From the NCBI GenBank assembly GCA_002372275.1, contig DFFP01000009.1, forward strand, positions 1 to 64,000: a DNA stretch of 64,000 bases, given 5' to 3'. The notes below the pieces were generated by a model. It had not been told where the DNA came from. It saw nothing but the letters and a program-made list of their open reading frames with translations, and did not search any database. This DNA comes from Alphaproteobacteria bacterium UBA3773. GTDB taxonomy: Bacteria > Pseudomonadota > Alphaproteobacteria > RF32 > CAG-239. Shown in pieces: positions 40,678 through 49,158 of the stretch; the stretch's first letter is position 1; every line of letters starts with the position of its first letter. A program made the translations under genes and the position numbers.

Positions 40678-41949
40678 ATGCATATCATCGGGATTGAAAG
40701 CAAAATGACAGGCACGGATAATCAGATGCGCGGGGTTGTGGTACAGGGCGCAAAATTGCTCAAAAAAGGTGAAAAAGTACCTGTATCACGTGAGGCTTTG
40801 TTAAAAGCACCTGACGGCACAACTTTACACCCGAAAAATTTTTCTTCCCTATCTGATTTTAAAAAAGCCGTTGAGGTGCGTGTTGATGCTTATTTAAAAG
40901 AAAACAAAGCACCGGATTTTGTAGTTTTACCTTTTGACCAGTCTAAAAATAAAGAAGAAAACGAGGATGTAGACCTACTCTCTTTTGTTGTTAAAAAGGC
41001 TTTCAAAGCACGCGGCTATAAAGTTAAAACAATGGTTTTGTTAAGTAACCTTTATGATTATAAAAATGTTGATTTAATCAATGTGGGTAAACATCAGCTC
41101 TCTGATTTGGATGAGGCTGTTTTGAAATCAAATTTAAAGCTTAAATCCAGAGTGGTGGAAACACTGGGTGCCGCGAGTAATATTAATTGGAAAGCAATTC
41201 GAAATCTTGCTCATCAGCCGAACGCCGAGAAAGTCTTGGCAAAATATCGGTCTTCCAAAAAAGTTTCGGCTGAAAAGCCTCTTTTGGAAAAAGGTGTGGA
41301 AAGAAGCAAAAAAACAGTGTTGTTTTCTGTTGGGGGAATGACGAGTGATGGTGCCATCGATTTTGATATAAAAGATGCTGCCAAACTCATTAAGGCGGCA
41401 CGCAAATTGCAGAAAAGGGGCTATAATGTTATTTTCACGAACTCTCCGCGTACGCCTTCTGATGTGACCGATTATTTGTTTGAAAGGTGCAAACTCTATC
41501 GTATGGAATTTTTTAATTCCAAAAAAATTGCCCAAAATGATGAGGAGGCGAAAAATTTCCGCAATTACAGCGGAAAATATAAAAAGGAATTTGAAAAACA
41601 AGCAAAAAATATCGGTAATATTTATCCGGCCGCTTTGGATGTGTGTGAATTTGTGGTCAACACGCATGACAGTTTTTCATATACTTCGGATGTGGCGGCC
41701 TTGGGGATTGTGAGCGTTGTTTATACAGGAAATTTTATAGATAAAAAAAGGCGTCCTGACTGTTATAAGCTCTTTGATTTATGCCACGAGAAAGGATATG
41801 TGATTTCGCTTGATGAAGCAATGGAAAGGATTGAACGCGGTGAAGAGATAAAAACAAAAAAGATGGACGATGTTTCAACCCAGCTTGTGGCGGCAATGAC
41901 AAAATCTTTGGGCCTTGAACGCCAAAATGCAAACGGTGTTTGCAGATAA
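40678..41949 (+). CDS. ELM1-family related protein
   Basis: A 423-residue protein. The C-terminal 200 residues match the ELM1 pattern: TVLFSVGGMTSDGAIDFDIKDA, then GYNVIFTNSPRTPSDV, VNTHDSFSYTSDVAALGIVSVVYTG and YKLFDLCHEKGYVISLDEA. The N-terminal half, with RGVVVQGAKLLKKG and DFVVLPFDQSK, is more diverged than in the 30605-31573 paralogue. It is probably a GT-B-like enzyme or regulator of unknown substrate. The family is frequent in alphaproteobacteria. Confidence 0.75.
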   Translation: MHIIGIESKMTGTDNQMRGVVVQGAKLLKKGEKVPVSREALLKAPDGTTLHPKNFSSLSDFKKAVEVRVDAYLKENKAPDFVVLPFDQSKNKEENEDVDLLSFVVKKAFKARGYKVKTMVLLSNLYDYKNVDLINVGKHQLSDLDEAVLKSNLKLKSRVVETLGAASNINWKAIRNLAHQPNAEKVLAKYRSSKKVSAEKPLLEKGVERSKKTVLFSVGGMTSDGAIDFDIKDAAKLIKAARKLQKRGYNVIFTNSPRTPSDVTDYLFERCKLYRMEFFNSKKIAQNDEEAKNFRNYSGKYKKEFEKQAKNIGNIYPAALDVCEFVVNTHDSFSYTSDVAALGIVSVVYTGNFIDKKRRPDCYKLFDLCHEKGYVISLDEAMERIERGEEIKTKKMDDVSTQLVAAMTKSLGLERQNANGVCR

Positions 41950-41981
41950 AAGAGTTTAAAAAATTATATATGTTTTGAACG

Positions 41982-42016
41982 AAACACTACCGGCTCACGC
42001 CGGTAGTGTTTCATTT
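41982..42016. terminator. Bidirectional terminator between ELM1-like gene and dxs
   Basis: A 12-bp stem AAACACTACCGG/CCGGTAGTGTTT followed by a T-rich stretch, at the convergence of the two genes. Confidence 0.88.
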
Positions 42017-42019
42017 CTC

Positions 42020-43777
42020 TTACAAGAGTTTTTCGATGTCTTCAATGATTAAAGGCGTTGTGAGGCGAAGCTCTTCAAGTAAATGCTGTGGGTTATAGCG
42101 GTCATAAAATTCTTTTTTGAGGCCGTAGTTTTTAACTTTCATCTTTGAAGAACTGTAAAACGCCGCGATTTTTTGCCCGAAACCGCCATCTAACACGCCG
42201 TCTTCAAGGGTGATGACGATGTCATGATTTTTTTGTAAATTCTTAAGCATTTTTTCATCTACCCCGTTTGCAAAACGCGGATTAATCAGCGTTGGCGTAA
42301 AGCCGAATTTTTTCTGAACGGCTTGAGCCAATTCTTCGCCTTTTTGATAAAAATCACCGAGGGCTAAGATGGCGATTTTTTCGCCTTGTTGTTCTATTTT
42401 GAAAGTGTTGATAGCGCTGAAATCTTGATCGGCATCGCGTGATGTGACGGCATTTCCGGGCATTAAAATCATCACCGGGTGCTCTTTTTGTTCAATCGAC
42501 CATTCAAGCATATTTAAGTATTCTTCTTTAGAGGTTGGCGCTAAAATCACTAAATTCGGGATATTTGAAAACGCAGACAAAGCAAAAATACCCAAGTGCG
42601 TGACATCCGTTAAACTGTCAAATGAAGCAAAATTGAGTAAAATTGTGACCGGCGTGTTGTTGATACAAACGTCTTGCGAGATTTGGTCATAAGTGCGCTG
42701 AATAAAGGTGGAAGCCGTTCCGAGAAGCGGTTTTGCACCGGCTTTGGCAATACCGGAAGCAAAGGCAACCGCGTGTTCTTCGGCAATACCTGTATCCACA
42801 TATTGTGCGCCCATGCCGGCACGCAATTCGGGCGATAAAGCAAAAATGTTCGGCATGGCGGGCGTAATAAACACAAAATCTTTATCTGACTTTGCTTTGT
42901 TTAGGATATATTCAGCTGTAAGCGACGGATAACTCTCAAGAGGAAATCTGCCTTTTGAGATGCCTGTTTTTCTATCAAACGGCATGCACCAGTGCCAGGC
43001 TTCTTTGTTTTCTTCGGCTATTTTGTAACCTTTGCCTTTTTTTGTGTTGATATGAACAACAATCGGGTGATCAATGTCTTTAACTTTTTGAAGGACCTTA
43101 ATCATCGCTTCAATGTCGTTGCCGTTTTCTTCATAAATATAGTCAAGCCCGAATGCTTTGAAAATATTGTTTTTTGCTTCACCCTTGCTTTCGCGAAGCT
43201 CGTTTAAGTTCTGATAGAGCCCGCCGTGAACTTCGGCAATAGACTGTTGATTGTCGTTTATAATAATGATGAAATTTGACTTGATTTCAGAGCCTGCAAA
43301 ATCAAGCGCTTCCAATGCTTCGCCACCGCTCAGCGATCCGTCCCCGATTAGGGCTATAACATTATATTTTTCTTTTTTCAAATCACGCGCTTTGACCAAA
43401 CCGGATGCCAGTGAAACAGAAGTTGAGGTATGGCCGATGTTAAACAAATCATGTTCACTCTCAAGAGGGTTCGTGTAGCCGGAATCTTCGGCAAAACAAG
43501 CATCATCGATATAGCCTTGTTTGCGCCCCGTCAACATTTTGTGCGTATAGCTTTGGTGTGAAACGTCAAATACAAATTTGTCTTTCGGGCTGTCAAAAAC
43601 ATAGTGCATGGCAATTGTGGCCTCGACAATTCCGAAATTCGGCCCAAAATGTCCGCCGATTTTGGTCAATCTGTTAAAAAGAGCTTCGCGGATGTCAGAG
43701 GCTAAGATGTTTAATTGATCAATATTTAATTTTTTGACATCTGCGGGAGAATTGATTGTTTTTAAAATATCGTACAT
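42020..43777 (-). CDS. dxs: 1-deoxy-D-xylulose-5-phosphate synthase (short form)
   Basis: A 585-residue ThDP-dependent enzyme condensing pyruvate and glyceraldehyde-3-phosphate, the entry to the MEP isoprenoid pathway. HFGPNFGIVEATIAMHYVFD, VSHQSYTHKMLTGR, the ThDP site GDGSLSGGEALEALDF and NDNQQSI, then TGIAEEHAVAFASGIAKAG are seen. It differs from standard DXS (about 620-640 residues, GIAEQHAV, NDNEMSI) and resembles the shorter form found in some Firmicutes. A standard DXS elsewhere in the genome cannot be excluded, and this could be a relative with a changed role. Confidence 0.82.
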   Translation of the reverse strand: MYDILKTINSPADVKKLNIDQLNILASDIREALFNRLTKIGGHFGPNFGIVEATIAMHYVFDSPKDKFVFDVSHQSYTHKMLTGRKQGYIDDACFAEDSGYTNPLESEHDLFNIGHTSTSVSLASGLVKARDLKKEKYNVIALIGDGSLSGGEALEALDFAGSEIKSNFIIIINDNQQSIAEVHGGLYQNLNELRESKGEAKNNIFKAFGLDYIYEENGNDIEAMIKVLQKVKDIDHPIVVHINTKKGKGYKIAEENKEAWHWCMPFDRKTGISKGRFPLESYPSLTAEYILNKAKSDKDFVFITPAMPNIFALSPELRAGMGAQYVDTGIAEEHAVAFASGIAKAGAKPLLGTASTFIQRTYDQISQDVCINNTPVTILLNFASFDSLTDVTHLGIFALSAFSNIPNLVILAPTSKEEYLNMLEWSIEQKEHPVMILMPGNAVTSRDADQDFSAINTFKIEQQGEKIAILALGDFYQKGEELAQAVQKKFGFTPTLINPRFANGVDEKMLKNLQKNHDIVITLEDGVLDGGFGQKIAAFYSSSKMKVKNYGLKKEFYDRYNPQHLLEELRLTTPLIIEDIEKLL

Positions 43778-43883
43778 GTTTTTCCTTTCATTTTATTTTT
43801 TTTAAATAAGGCGATATGTTTGCCGAGCTCAACGCTTTTTGCAAATGCTCTAGAAATTGCTCGTCTTTGATGGTCGGTGTGTA

Positions 43884-44396
43884 TTACAGGTTTTGGGCAA
43901 ATTCTCTGATTTCATTTAACTTGGCCTCCGATCCGTTTTCACGACCGGCTGCCGTTATCACACCTTTATCTTCAAGGCCCATATAGCTCATGATGTCACG
44001 ATAAATCGAAATGGCACCGGTATAAACACCGCGCGAGGCCGAGCTCAAAAGCAAGGCAGCCTTGGTGGCTTTTGTGGGTTTTCCGATAGCATAAATTCTT
44101 TGCATGACAGCTGTGAGTTGTGCCGAAAGGTTAAAATAATAAATAGGCGACGCATAAACAATCATGTCCGCAGTTAAATAGGCCGGCATGACTTTGGTCA
44201 TATCATCTTTTTGAATGCATTGACCGTTTCCTTTGTTGTGGCAGTATTCACAAGCCAGACAACCTGCAATTTTCATTTTACCGACGTGCAAAACTTCAAC
44301 TTCATGTCCGGCTTTTGTGGCGCCCTCAACAAAAGCTTTGACCATGGCTGTGGTATTCATGTTTCGCGGACTGCCGTTTAAAATTGCAATTTTCAT
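43884..44396 (-). CDS. NAD(P)H-dependent flavodoxin-like oxidoreductase
   Basis: A 170-residue flavodoxin-fold protein. FMN binding by ILNGSPRNMNTTAMVKAF, a Cys cluster GCLACEYCHNKGNGQC typical of iron-sulfur flavoproteins and NADPH-dependent FMN reductases, and SPIYYFNLSAQLTAVMQRI. It probably transfers electrons from NAD(P)H to FMN, quinones or nitro compounds. Monocistronic in appearance; a strong site or terminator was not identified. Confidence 0.85.
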   Translation of the reverse strand: MKIAILNGSPRNMNTTAMVKAFVEGATKAGHEVEVLHVGKMKIAGCLACEYCHNKGNGQCIQKDDMTKVMPAYLTADMIVYASPIYYFNLSAQLTAVMQRIYAIGKPTKATKAALLLSSASRGVYTGAISIYRDIMSYMGLEDKGVITAAGRENGSEAKLNEIREFAQNL

Positions 44397-44545
44397 ATTA
44401 TTTTCCTTTTTTATTTTAATGATATATAAGCTTATTTTTCTTATATTTTTTTAACAATATAAGCCATTCGTGTCAATGTTTTTGTGAAGATTTTTGTTTT
44501 AGAGCTTATCGGTCGGAAAAAAACTTAATTGAAGTTTAAAATTTT

Positions 44546-45301
44546 TTATTTTTCGTTCCATATTTTAGGGTAAATATCTTGCCAATTTTTGTTATGTGTG
44601 GCATTTTTTAGTTTATAAATTAATCGATCGTTTTGAAGAAATTTTTCGGTCAGTTCATAAGGAACAACCTCATCTTTTTGGCCGACATAGTGCATTTGAG
44701 GAATTTTGATAAATTGAGAATAATAATTTTGTAAATTCATTGAATCTTTTAAGCTTGGCAGATGATGATAGTTTGTCCATGACCTGTGGTCGAGATTGCC
44801 GGCAATAGTGATGAGTTTTTTAACGTTTAGATCTTTTTTTGTAACAGCAACCAGTGAGGCTACCAAGGCGCCGCCTGAAAAACCGATTAAAATCACATCA
44901 TTGTTGCCTGCAATACTTTTGATGGCTTCATACGAACTTTCAATGACTTCAGGCGAAAAACGTGCGGTTGTCCAATATTTTTGTTCGCACATTTTGCTTT
45001 TTTGATATTGGCAAGGTCTGGCCAAATAAATAACGTTTGCACTCGGATCCGAAAATGCAATCTCGCGCATCAAGACCCCTTTAGGCGTCGGGTCAGATGT
45101 CGGAAGGCCGTGTGCGTTGAAAGCATAACCGTCACCTTCAATATATATTTTATAGACGCTTTTTTCAGAGGTTATCTTTTGAAAAGATGTGAGGGTAAAA
45201 TATTTCGTTTGAATATCGTAACGAGTATATGCCGTCGGCACCTGAACAGATGCGCAGGCACTGATTAAAAAAAATGTTAAAATGAAAATCATCTGTTTCA
45301 T
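44546..45301 (-). CDS. Alpha/beta-hydrolase lipoprotein
   Basis: A 251-residue lipoprotein. The lipobox LISAC (Cys about residue 16) follows MKQMIFILTFF. The hydrolase fold has the elbow GFSGGALVA (Ser about 142), Asp in GQKDEVVPYE and a His in NATHNKNW. It is attached to a membrane and faces the periplasm. ATG 45301 was chosen over an in-frame ATG at 45319 because the signal peptide starts there. The substrate is unknown (ester or lipid). Confidence 0.76.
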   Translation of the reverse strand: MKQMIFILTFFLISACASVQVPTAYTRYDIQTKYFTLTSFQKITSEKSVYKIYIEGDGYAFNAHGLPTSDPTPKGVLMREIAFSDPSANVIYLARPCQYQKSKMCEQKYWTTARFSPEVIESSYEAIKSIAGNNDVILIGFSGGALVASLVAVTKKDLNVKKLITIAGNLDHRSWTNYHHLPSLKDSMNLQNYYSQFIKIPQMHYVGQKDEVVPYELTEKFLQNDRLIYKLKNATHNKNWQDIYPKIWNEK

Positions 45302-45390
45302 AGGGCAATCATATCGCAAAATTAAAAAAAAGAAACTTTATTTTTTTAAAATATTTTATATACTTTAGAAAAAAAATAAGGAGAAAAAAA

Positions 45391-45807
45391 TTGAAAAAAA
45401 TTTTTTGTTTTGCCATTTTAAGTATTTTTTTAAGTTCTTCGGCTCAATCGCAGATGACGGATGCCCTTGGCGCACTTGCCATCGGCGGCGCGATGGGGGT
45501 GGGTGATATGCAAATGATCTCCAAAGGGCAGGGCGCGATGAATAATTTGCGCTTTCAAGAAGATTTAACGCGTTTGATGACGGATGCCCAACTTTATGGT
45601 GCCGGCCAAAGCACCTCGTTTGACGGTTTTAGGGGGCTTGATTGGAACATTTCAAGCGAGGGCTCTGAAACGGTTCTTGAATTTAATCATTTAAATGCGG
45701 CACTTTGTTTGATTTGCAAACAAAATGAGCCGGCCGTGAACCGCATTGAAATCAACGGCGGAAGTGCGTGTGGGGCAGAAGATAATCACGTTAAAATATA
45801 TTTTTAA
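45391..45807 (+). CDS. Exported protein of unknown function
   Basis: A 138-residue protein from a TTG start with AAGGAG upstream. Signal peptide with cleavage near SAQSQ. The mature part has a Gly/Met-rich hydrophobic stretch (LGALAIGGAMGVGDMQM) and three Cys (LCLICKQ, SACGAE). It lacks a lipobox. Family not recognised; a pilin-like or secreted protein is possible. Confidence 0.62.
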   Translation: MKKIFCFAILSIFLSSSAQSQMTDALGALAIGGAMGVGDMQMISKGQGAMNNLRFQEDLTRLMTDAQLYGAGQSTSFDGFRGLDWNISSEGSETVLEFNHLNAALCLICKQNEPAVNRIEINGGSACGAEDNHVKIYF

Positions 45808-45823
45808 GTTTTGCGCACCACAT

Positions 45824-45859
45824 AAAAAAACCGCCCGTAAAAACGGACGGTTTTTTTTT
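45824..45859. terminator. Bidirectional terminator downstream of rpsA
   Basis: Stem AACCGCCCGT/ACGGACGGTT flanked by A and T runs, between convergent genes 45391-45807 and rpsA. Confidence 0.88.
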
Positions 45860-45871
45860 AAGATTTAAATC

Positions 45872-47557
45872 TTAGTTTGCTTTTTTCAAAGCTTCGCCTA
45901 AAGCATCACCGAGTGAAGTGTTGGCATTGTCAGAATTAGAGTATTCTTCCAAAGCTTTTTTCTCTTCGTCGATTTCAAAGGCTTTGACTGAAACACCGAG
46001 TTTGCCGTTTTTCTTATCGACAGATGTCAATTTGGCCTCTAAAACATCACCTTCGTGATAATTTTCAGGGTTTTGACCTTCTTTGTCTTTCGAAAGATCG
46101 GCTTTTTTGATGACAGCCGGAATACCTTCAACTTCAACGTTGACACCTTTGTCATCAATAGAGGTGACAATAGCTTTGACAACATCACCTTTTTTGAGGT
46201 TTTCAAGTGCTAAAGCAGCATTGTTTTCATCAAGTTGTTTGATGCCTAAACTGATGCGTTCTTTATCAACATCAACATCAATGATTTTAGCTTTAATGAC
46301 TTGACCTTTTTCATAATTTTTAACAGCCTCTTCGCCGGCAACACCCCATGCAATGTCTGAAAGGTGAATCATACCGTCGATTTCATCTGTTAAGCCAATG
46401 AACAAACCGAATTCTGTGATGTTTTTGATTGTTCCTTCAATAACAGAACCTGCCGGATGTTCTTCAATGTAGGCAGCCCAAGGATTGGGTTGGCATTGTT
46501 TGATACCAAGGCTGATTCTTCTCTTTTCGGGATCAACTTCCAAAATTTTGACTTCAACTTCTTCAGAGGTTGAAACAATTTTGCCCGGGTGAACGTTTTT
46601 GCGTGTCCAGCTCATTTCAGAAACGTGGACTAAACCTTCAACACCGTCTTCGAGTTCAACAAATGCACCATAATCGGTGATGTTGGTGACAATACCTTTG
46701 ACAACATCACCAACGTGATATTTTTCTGTCACGGCTTCCCAAGGATCATTTTCAAGTTGTTTCATACCCAAGCTGATACGTTGTGTATCTTCGTTGAATT
46801 TAATAACTTGAACTTTAATGGTTTGTCCGACAGACAAAACTTCAGACGGGTGATTGATACGTTTCCAAGAAATGTCGGTCACGTGTAACAATCCGTCAAC
46901 ACCGCCTAAATCAATGAATGCACCGTAATCTGTGATGTTTTTAACAATACCGTCTAAAACAGCACCTTCTTTGATGGCACCAATGAGTTCGCTTCTGGCT
47001 TCAGCTCTGGTTTCTTCCAAAACAACGCGGCGAGAAACAACGATGTTGCCTCTTTCACGATCCATTTTCAAAATTTGGAACGGTTGAGAAATACCCATTA
47101 AAGGTGAAATGTCTTTAATCGGGCGAATATCAATTTGTGAACCGGGCAAGAAAGCAATAGCGCCTTGCAGGTCAACCGTAAAGCCGCCTTTAACACGGCC
47201 GAAAATAATACCGTTGACGCGTTCGCCGGCATTCATGGATTTTTCAAGTTCAACCCATGCTTCTTCTCTGCGTGCTTTTTCACGTGAAAGAACAATGTTG
47301 CCTTCTCTGTCTTCATAGCGATCGACCATGACTTCAACTTTATCGCCGACTTTGAGTTCCGGATTTTGACCGAATTCACGAAGCGGAATGCGACCTTCGG
47401 ATTTCAAACCGACATCAACTGTGACATAGTCATCTGTTAAACGTACAACGGTTCCTTTAACAACACGACCGACTAAACCTTGATCACCGAATTGTTCGTT
47501 CAAGAGTTCTTCAAAATTTTCTGTTGTTTCGGGAATTTTAAATTCTGTATTTGTCAT
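45872..47557 (-). CDS. rpsA: 30S ribosomal protein S1
   Basis: A 561-residue protein with six S1 OB-fold RNA-binding repeats: VGRVVKGTVVRLTDDYVTVD, FGRVKGGFTVDLQGAIAFLP, GIVKNITDYGAFIDLGGVDG, GIVTNITDYGAFVELEDGVE, GTIKNITEFGLFIGLTDEID and AIVTSIDDKGVNVEVEGIP. The order and size are normal. S1 recruits structured mRNAs to the 30S subunit. The acidic N-terminus (residues 1-25) and the C-terminus LGDALGEALKKAN are intact. A terminator follows. Confidence 0.98.
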   Translation of the reverse strand: MTNTEFKIPETTENFEELLNEQFGDQGLVGRVVKGTVVRLTDDYVTVDVGLKSEGRIPLREFGQNPELKVGDKVEVMVDRYEDREGNIVLSREKARREEAWVELEKSMNAGERVNGIIFGRVKGGFTVDLQGAIAFLPGSQIDIRPIKDISPLMGISQPFQILKMDRERGNIVVSRRVVLEETRAEARSELIGAIKEGAVLDGIVKNITDYGAFIDLGGVDGLLHVTDISWKRINHPSEVLSVGQTIKVQVIKFNEDTQRISLGMKQLENDPWEAVTEKYHVGDVVKGIVTNITDYGAFVELEDGVEGLVHVSEMSWTRKNVHPGKIVSTSEEVEVKILEVDPEKRRISLGIKQCQPNPWAAYIEEHPAGSVIEGTIKNITEFGLFIGLTDEIDGMIHLSDIAWGVAGEEAVKNYEKGQVIKAKIIDVDVDKERISLGIKQLDENNAALALENLKKGDVVKAIVTSIDDKGVNVEVEGIPAVIKKADLSKDKEGQNPENYHEGDVLEAKLTSVDKKNGKLGVSVKAFEIDEEKKALEEYSNSDNANTSLGDALGEALKKAN

Positions 47558-47718
47558 AAAAAATATATTTCAAAAAAATGCCAGACCTTAATAGATAAGC
47601 GGACTTGTGCGTGTGAAAAAACTTTTAAAAAACCGCACCGTTTGATTAAAAGATGCGTTCTTTATACACGAAAAATTTAATTTTTCAAGCTTTTTATGAT
47701 TGAAAGATCATAAATTTT

Positions 47719-48459
47719 TCAGTATGTGACTTTTGCAAAATAAAGCCCGCATGCCGGTGCCGTGACGCCGGCCTCGGCGCGTTTTTTGAGTTTTAAGATT
47801 TTTTCAACGTCTTGCGGGGTTAAATGTCCGTCGCCGACCATTTTTAAGGTGCCGACCATATTTCGAACCTGATGATATAAAAACGATTTGGCTTCCGTTT
47901 TAAAAATTATTTCATCACCCTCTTTTGTGATCTCGAGCTTGTCGAGCGTTTTTAAGGGAGATTTTGCTTGGCAACCTGCCCCTCGAAAAGAGCTGAAATC
48001 GTGATAGCCGATGAGGTATTTTGCGCCCTCGATCATTTTTTGAACATCTAAAGGGTAGTTCACATGCCATACTCTGTTTTCCAGCAAAACAGAAGGGGCA
48101 CGACGGTTTAAAATGCGGTAGATATAACTTCGTTTTAAGGCCGAAAAACGTGCGTTAAAATCAGGGCTGACCTGCTCGACCTCAATCACATTGACGGGGG
48201 CATTTTTTTCTCTGAGTTTGGCGTTAAAGGCCTCTCTGATATGGTATAAATCCATATTCAAGGTCGCATCAAAGTGCGCCACCTGCGCAAGCGCATGCAC
48301 GCCGGCATCCGTTCGGCCGGCAGCCGTCATCAAGGCCTTTTGGTGCGAAAAAGCAAAAAGTGCTTCTTCTAAATCTTGCTGAACACTTTCACCCACCTCT
48401 TGACGCTGCCAACCGACGAGATTTGTGCCGTCGTATTCTATGTTAATTTTGTATCGCAT
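47719..48459 (-). CDS. truA: tRNA pseudouridine(38-40) synthase
   Basis: A 246-residue enzyme modifying uridines 38-40 of the tRNA anticodon arm. MRYKINIEYDGTNLVGWQRQ opens the protein. The catalytic Asp lies in AAGRTDAGVHALAQVA (about residue 56), and RSYIYRIL, SFLYHQVRNMVGT and the AGVTAPACGLYF end are canonical. The ATG lies at 48459. The 5' end is recombinant: a second, different copy of the first 17 codons is left at 49079-49132, on the far side of a 670-bp insertion. Confidence 0.95.
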   Translation of the reverse strand: MRYKINIEYDGTNLVGWQRQEVGESVQQDLEEALFAFSHQKALMTAAGRTDAGVHALAQVAHFDATLNMDLYHIREAFNAKLREKNAPVNVIEVEQVSPDFNARFSALKRSYIYRILNRRAPSVLLENRVWHVNYPLDVQKMIEGAKYLIGYHDFSSFRGAGCQAKSPLKTLDKLEITKEGDEIIFKTEAKSFLYHQVRNMVGTLKMVGDGHLTPQDVEKILKLKKRAEAGVTAPACGLYFAKVTY

Positions 48460-48534
48460 TTTCTTTATTCTAAATTTTAATGTATCATTGATAATTGATA
48501 TTTGGCAAAAAAGCAAGAAGATATCCAAAAAAAC

Positions 48535-48563
48535 TTGACTGATTTGTAAAAAAATATTATACT
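48535..48563 (+). promoter_or_regulatory. Strong promoter inside truA insertion
   Basis: TTGACT (48535-48540), a 17-base spacer, TATACT (48558-48563). It reads toward the structured leader and the 82-residue membrane protein. Confidence 0.75.
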
Positions 48564-48641
48564 GAAATCAATAAAAAGTATTTATGTTAATTGTTTGGTT
48601 TATTAGTAGTCTGTTTTTTGGGTTTTCTCAAAGAAGAGCTG

Positions 48642-48726
48642 GTATGTGCTAAATGATTGATTTTAATATAACATCCTTGTCCTGGATGATAATTTATTTA
48701 GCTCATACAAAGGACAATTGTATGAG
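48642..48726 (+). promoter_or_regulatory. Leader with mutually exclusive stems and kissing/pseudoknot
   Basis: Stem P: GTATGTGCTAAAT (48642-48654) with ATTTAGCTCATAC (48696-48708), one mismatch, enclosing hairpin CATCC-TTGTCCT-GGATG (48672-48688). Alternative stem Q: CTCATACA (48702-48709) with TGTATGAG (48719-48726), which competes with P. The loop TTGTCCT is complementary to AGGACAA (48711-48717). A U9 run precedes the ATG at 48750. The switch could control readthrough or translation. Confidence 0.6.
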
Positions 48727-48749
48727 TACACCTTATTAAATTTTTTTTT

Positions 48750-48998
48750 ATGGAAGCTGTAATTTTTTACGTTGTCTATTTTGCTCTGTTGTGTCTTGGT
48801 TATTGCTTAGTAAGTAAAACATATAAGATCAAACAGAACTGGTTGAGAAGCACTCTTCGGATTATAGGTATAATTATAAACATAATTTGCTACATCTTTG
48901 CATTTTATTTTATGATAGAACCTGATGGTTGTTATTCCTGCATGATGAGTGGTTTTATTTTGTTTGGTATGACTTTCTTGTATGGAAGCATGGTATAA
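48750..48998 (+). CDS. Small membrane protein of the truA insertion
   Basis: An 82-residue, very hydrophobic protein with three likely transmembrane segments (FYVVYFALLCLGYCL, IIGIIINIICYIFAFYF, GFILFGMTFLYGSMV) and a CYSC motif between the second and third. No family recognised. There is no good ribosome binding site; the ATG follows a run of T. The gene and its leader form the only content of the insertion. Confidence 0.6.
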   Translation: MEAVIFYVVYFALLCLGYCLVSKTYKIKQNWLRSTLRIIGIIINIICYIFAFYFMIEPDGCYSCMMSGFILFGMTFLYGSMV

Positions 48999-49026
48999 GC
49001 AGAATAATTTTACCCAACGAACTAAA

Positions 49027-49070
49027 AAATAACCCTCGATAGCTTAAAACTATCAGGGGTTATTTTTTTT
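49027..49070 (+). terminator. Terminator of small membrane protein gene
   Basis: Stem AAATAACCCT.GATAG/CTATC.GGGGTTATTT with an 8-base T run, 28 bases past the stop. Confidence 0.85.
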
Positions 49071-49078
49071 AGTTATTT

Positions 49079-49132
49079 TCAACCGACGAGATTTGTGCCG
49101 TCATATTCAATCGTTAGCTTAAAACGTGTCAT
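49079..49132 (-). pseudogene. truA 5' end remnant
   Basis: On the minus strand, ATG at 49132 opens MTRFKLTIEYDGTNLVG and then TGA. It is the N-terminus of a second truA version (the intact gene reads MRYKINIEYDGTNLVGW). 49080-49102 is identical over 23 bases to 48410-48432 inside truA, offset 670. It marks the right end of an insertion at the truA 5' region. Confidence 0.85.
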
Positions 49133-49158
49133 ATGATATGAAAACCGTGAGAAAAGTT

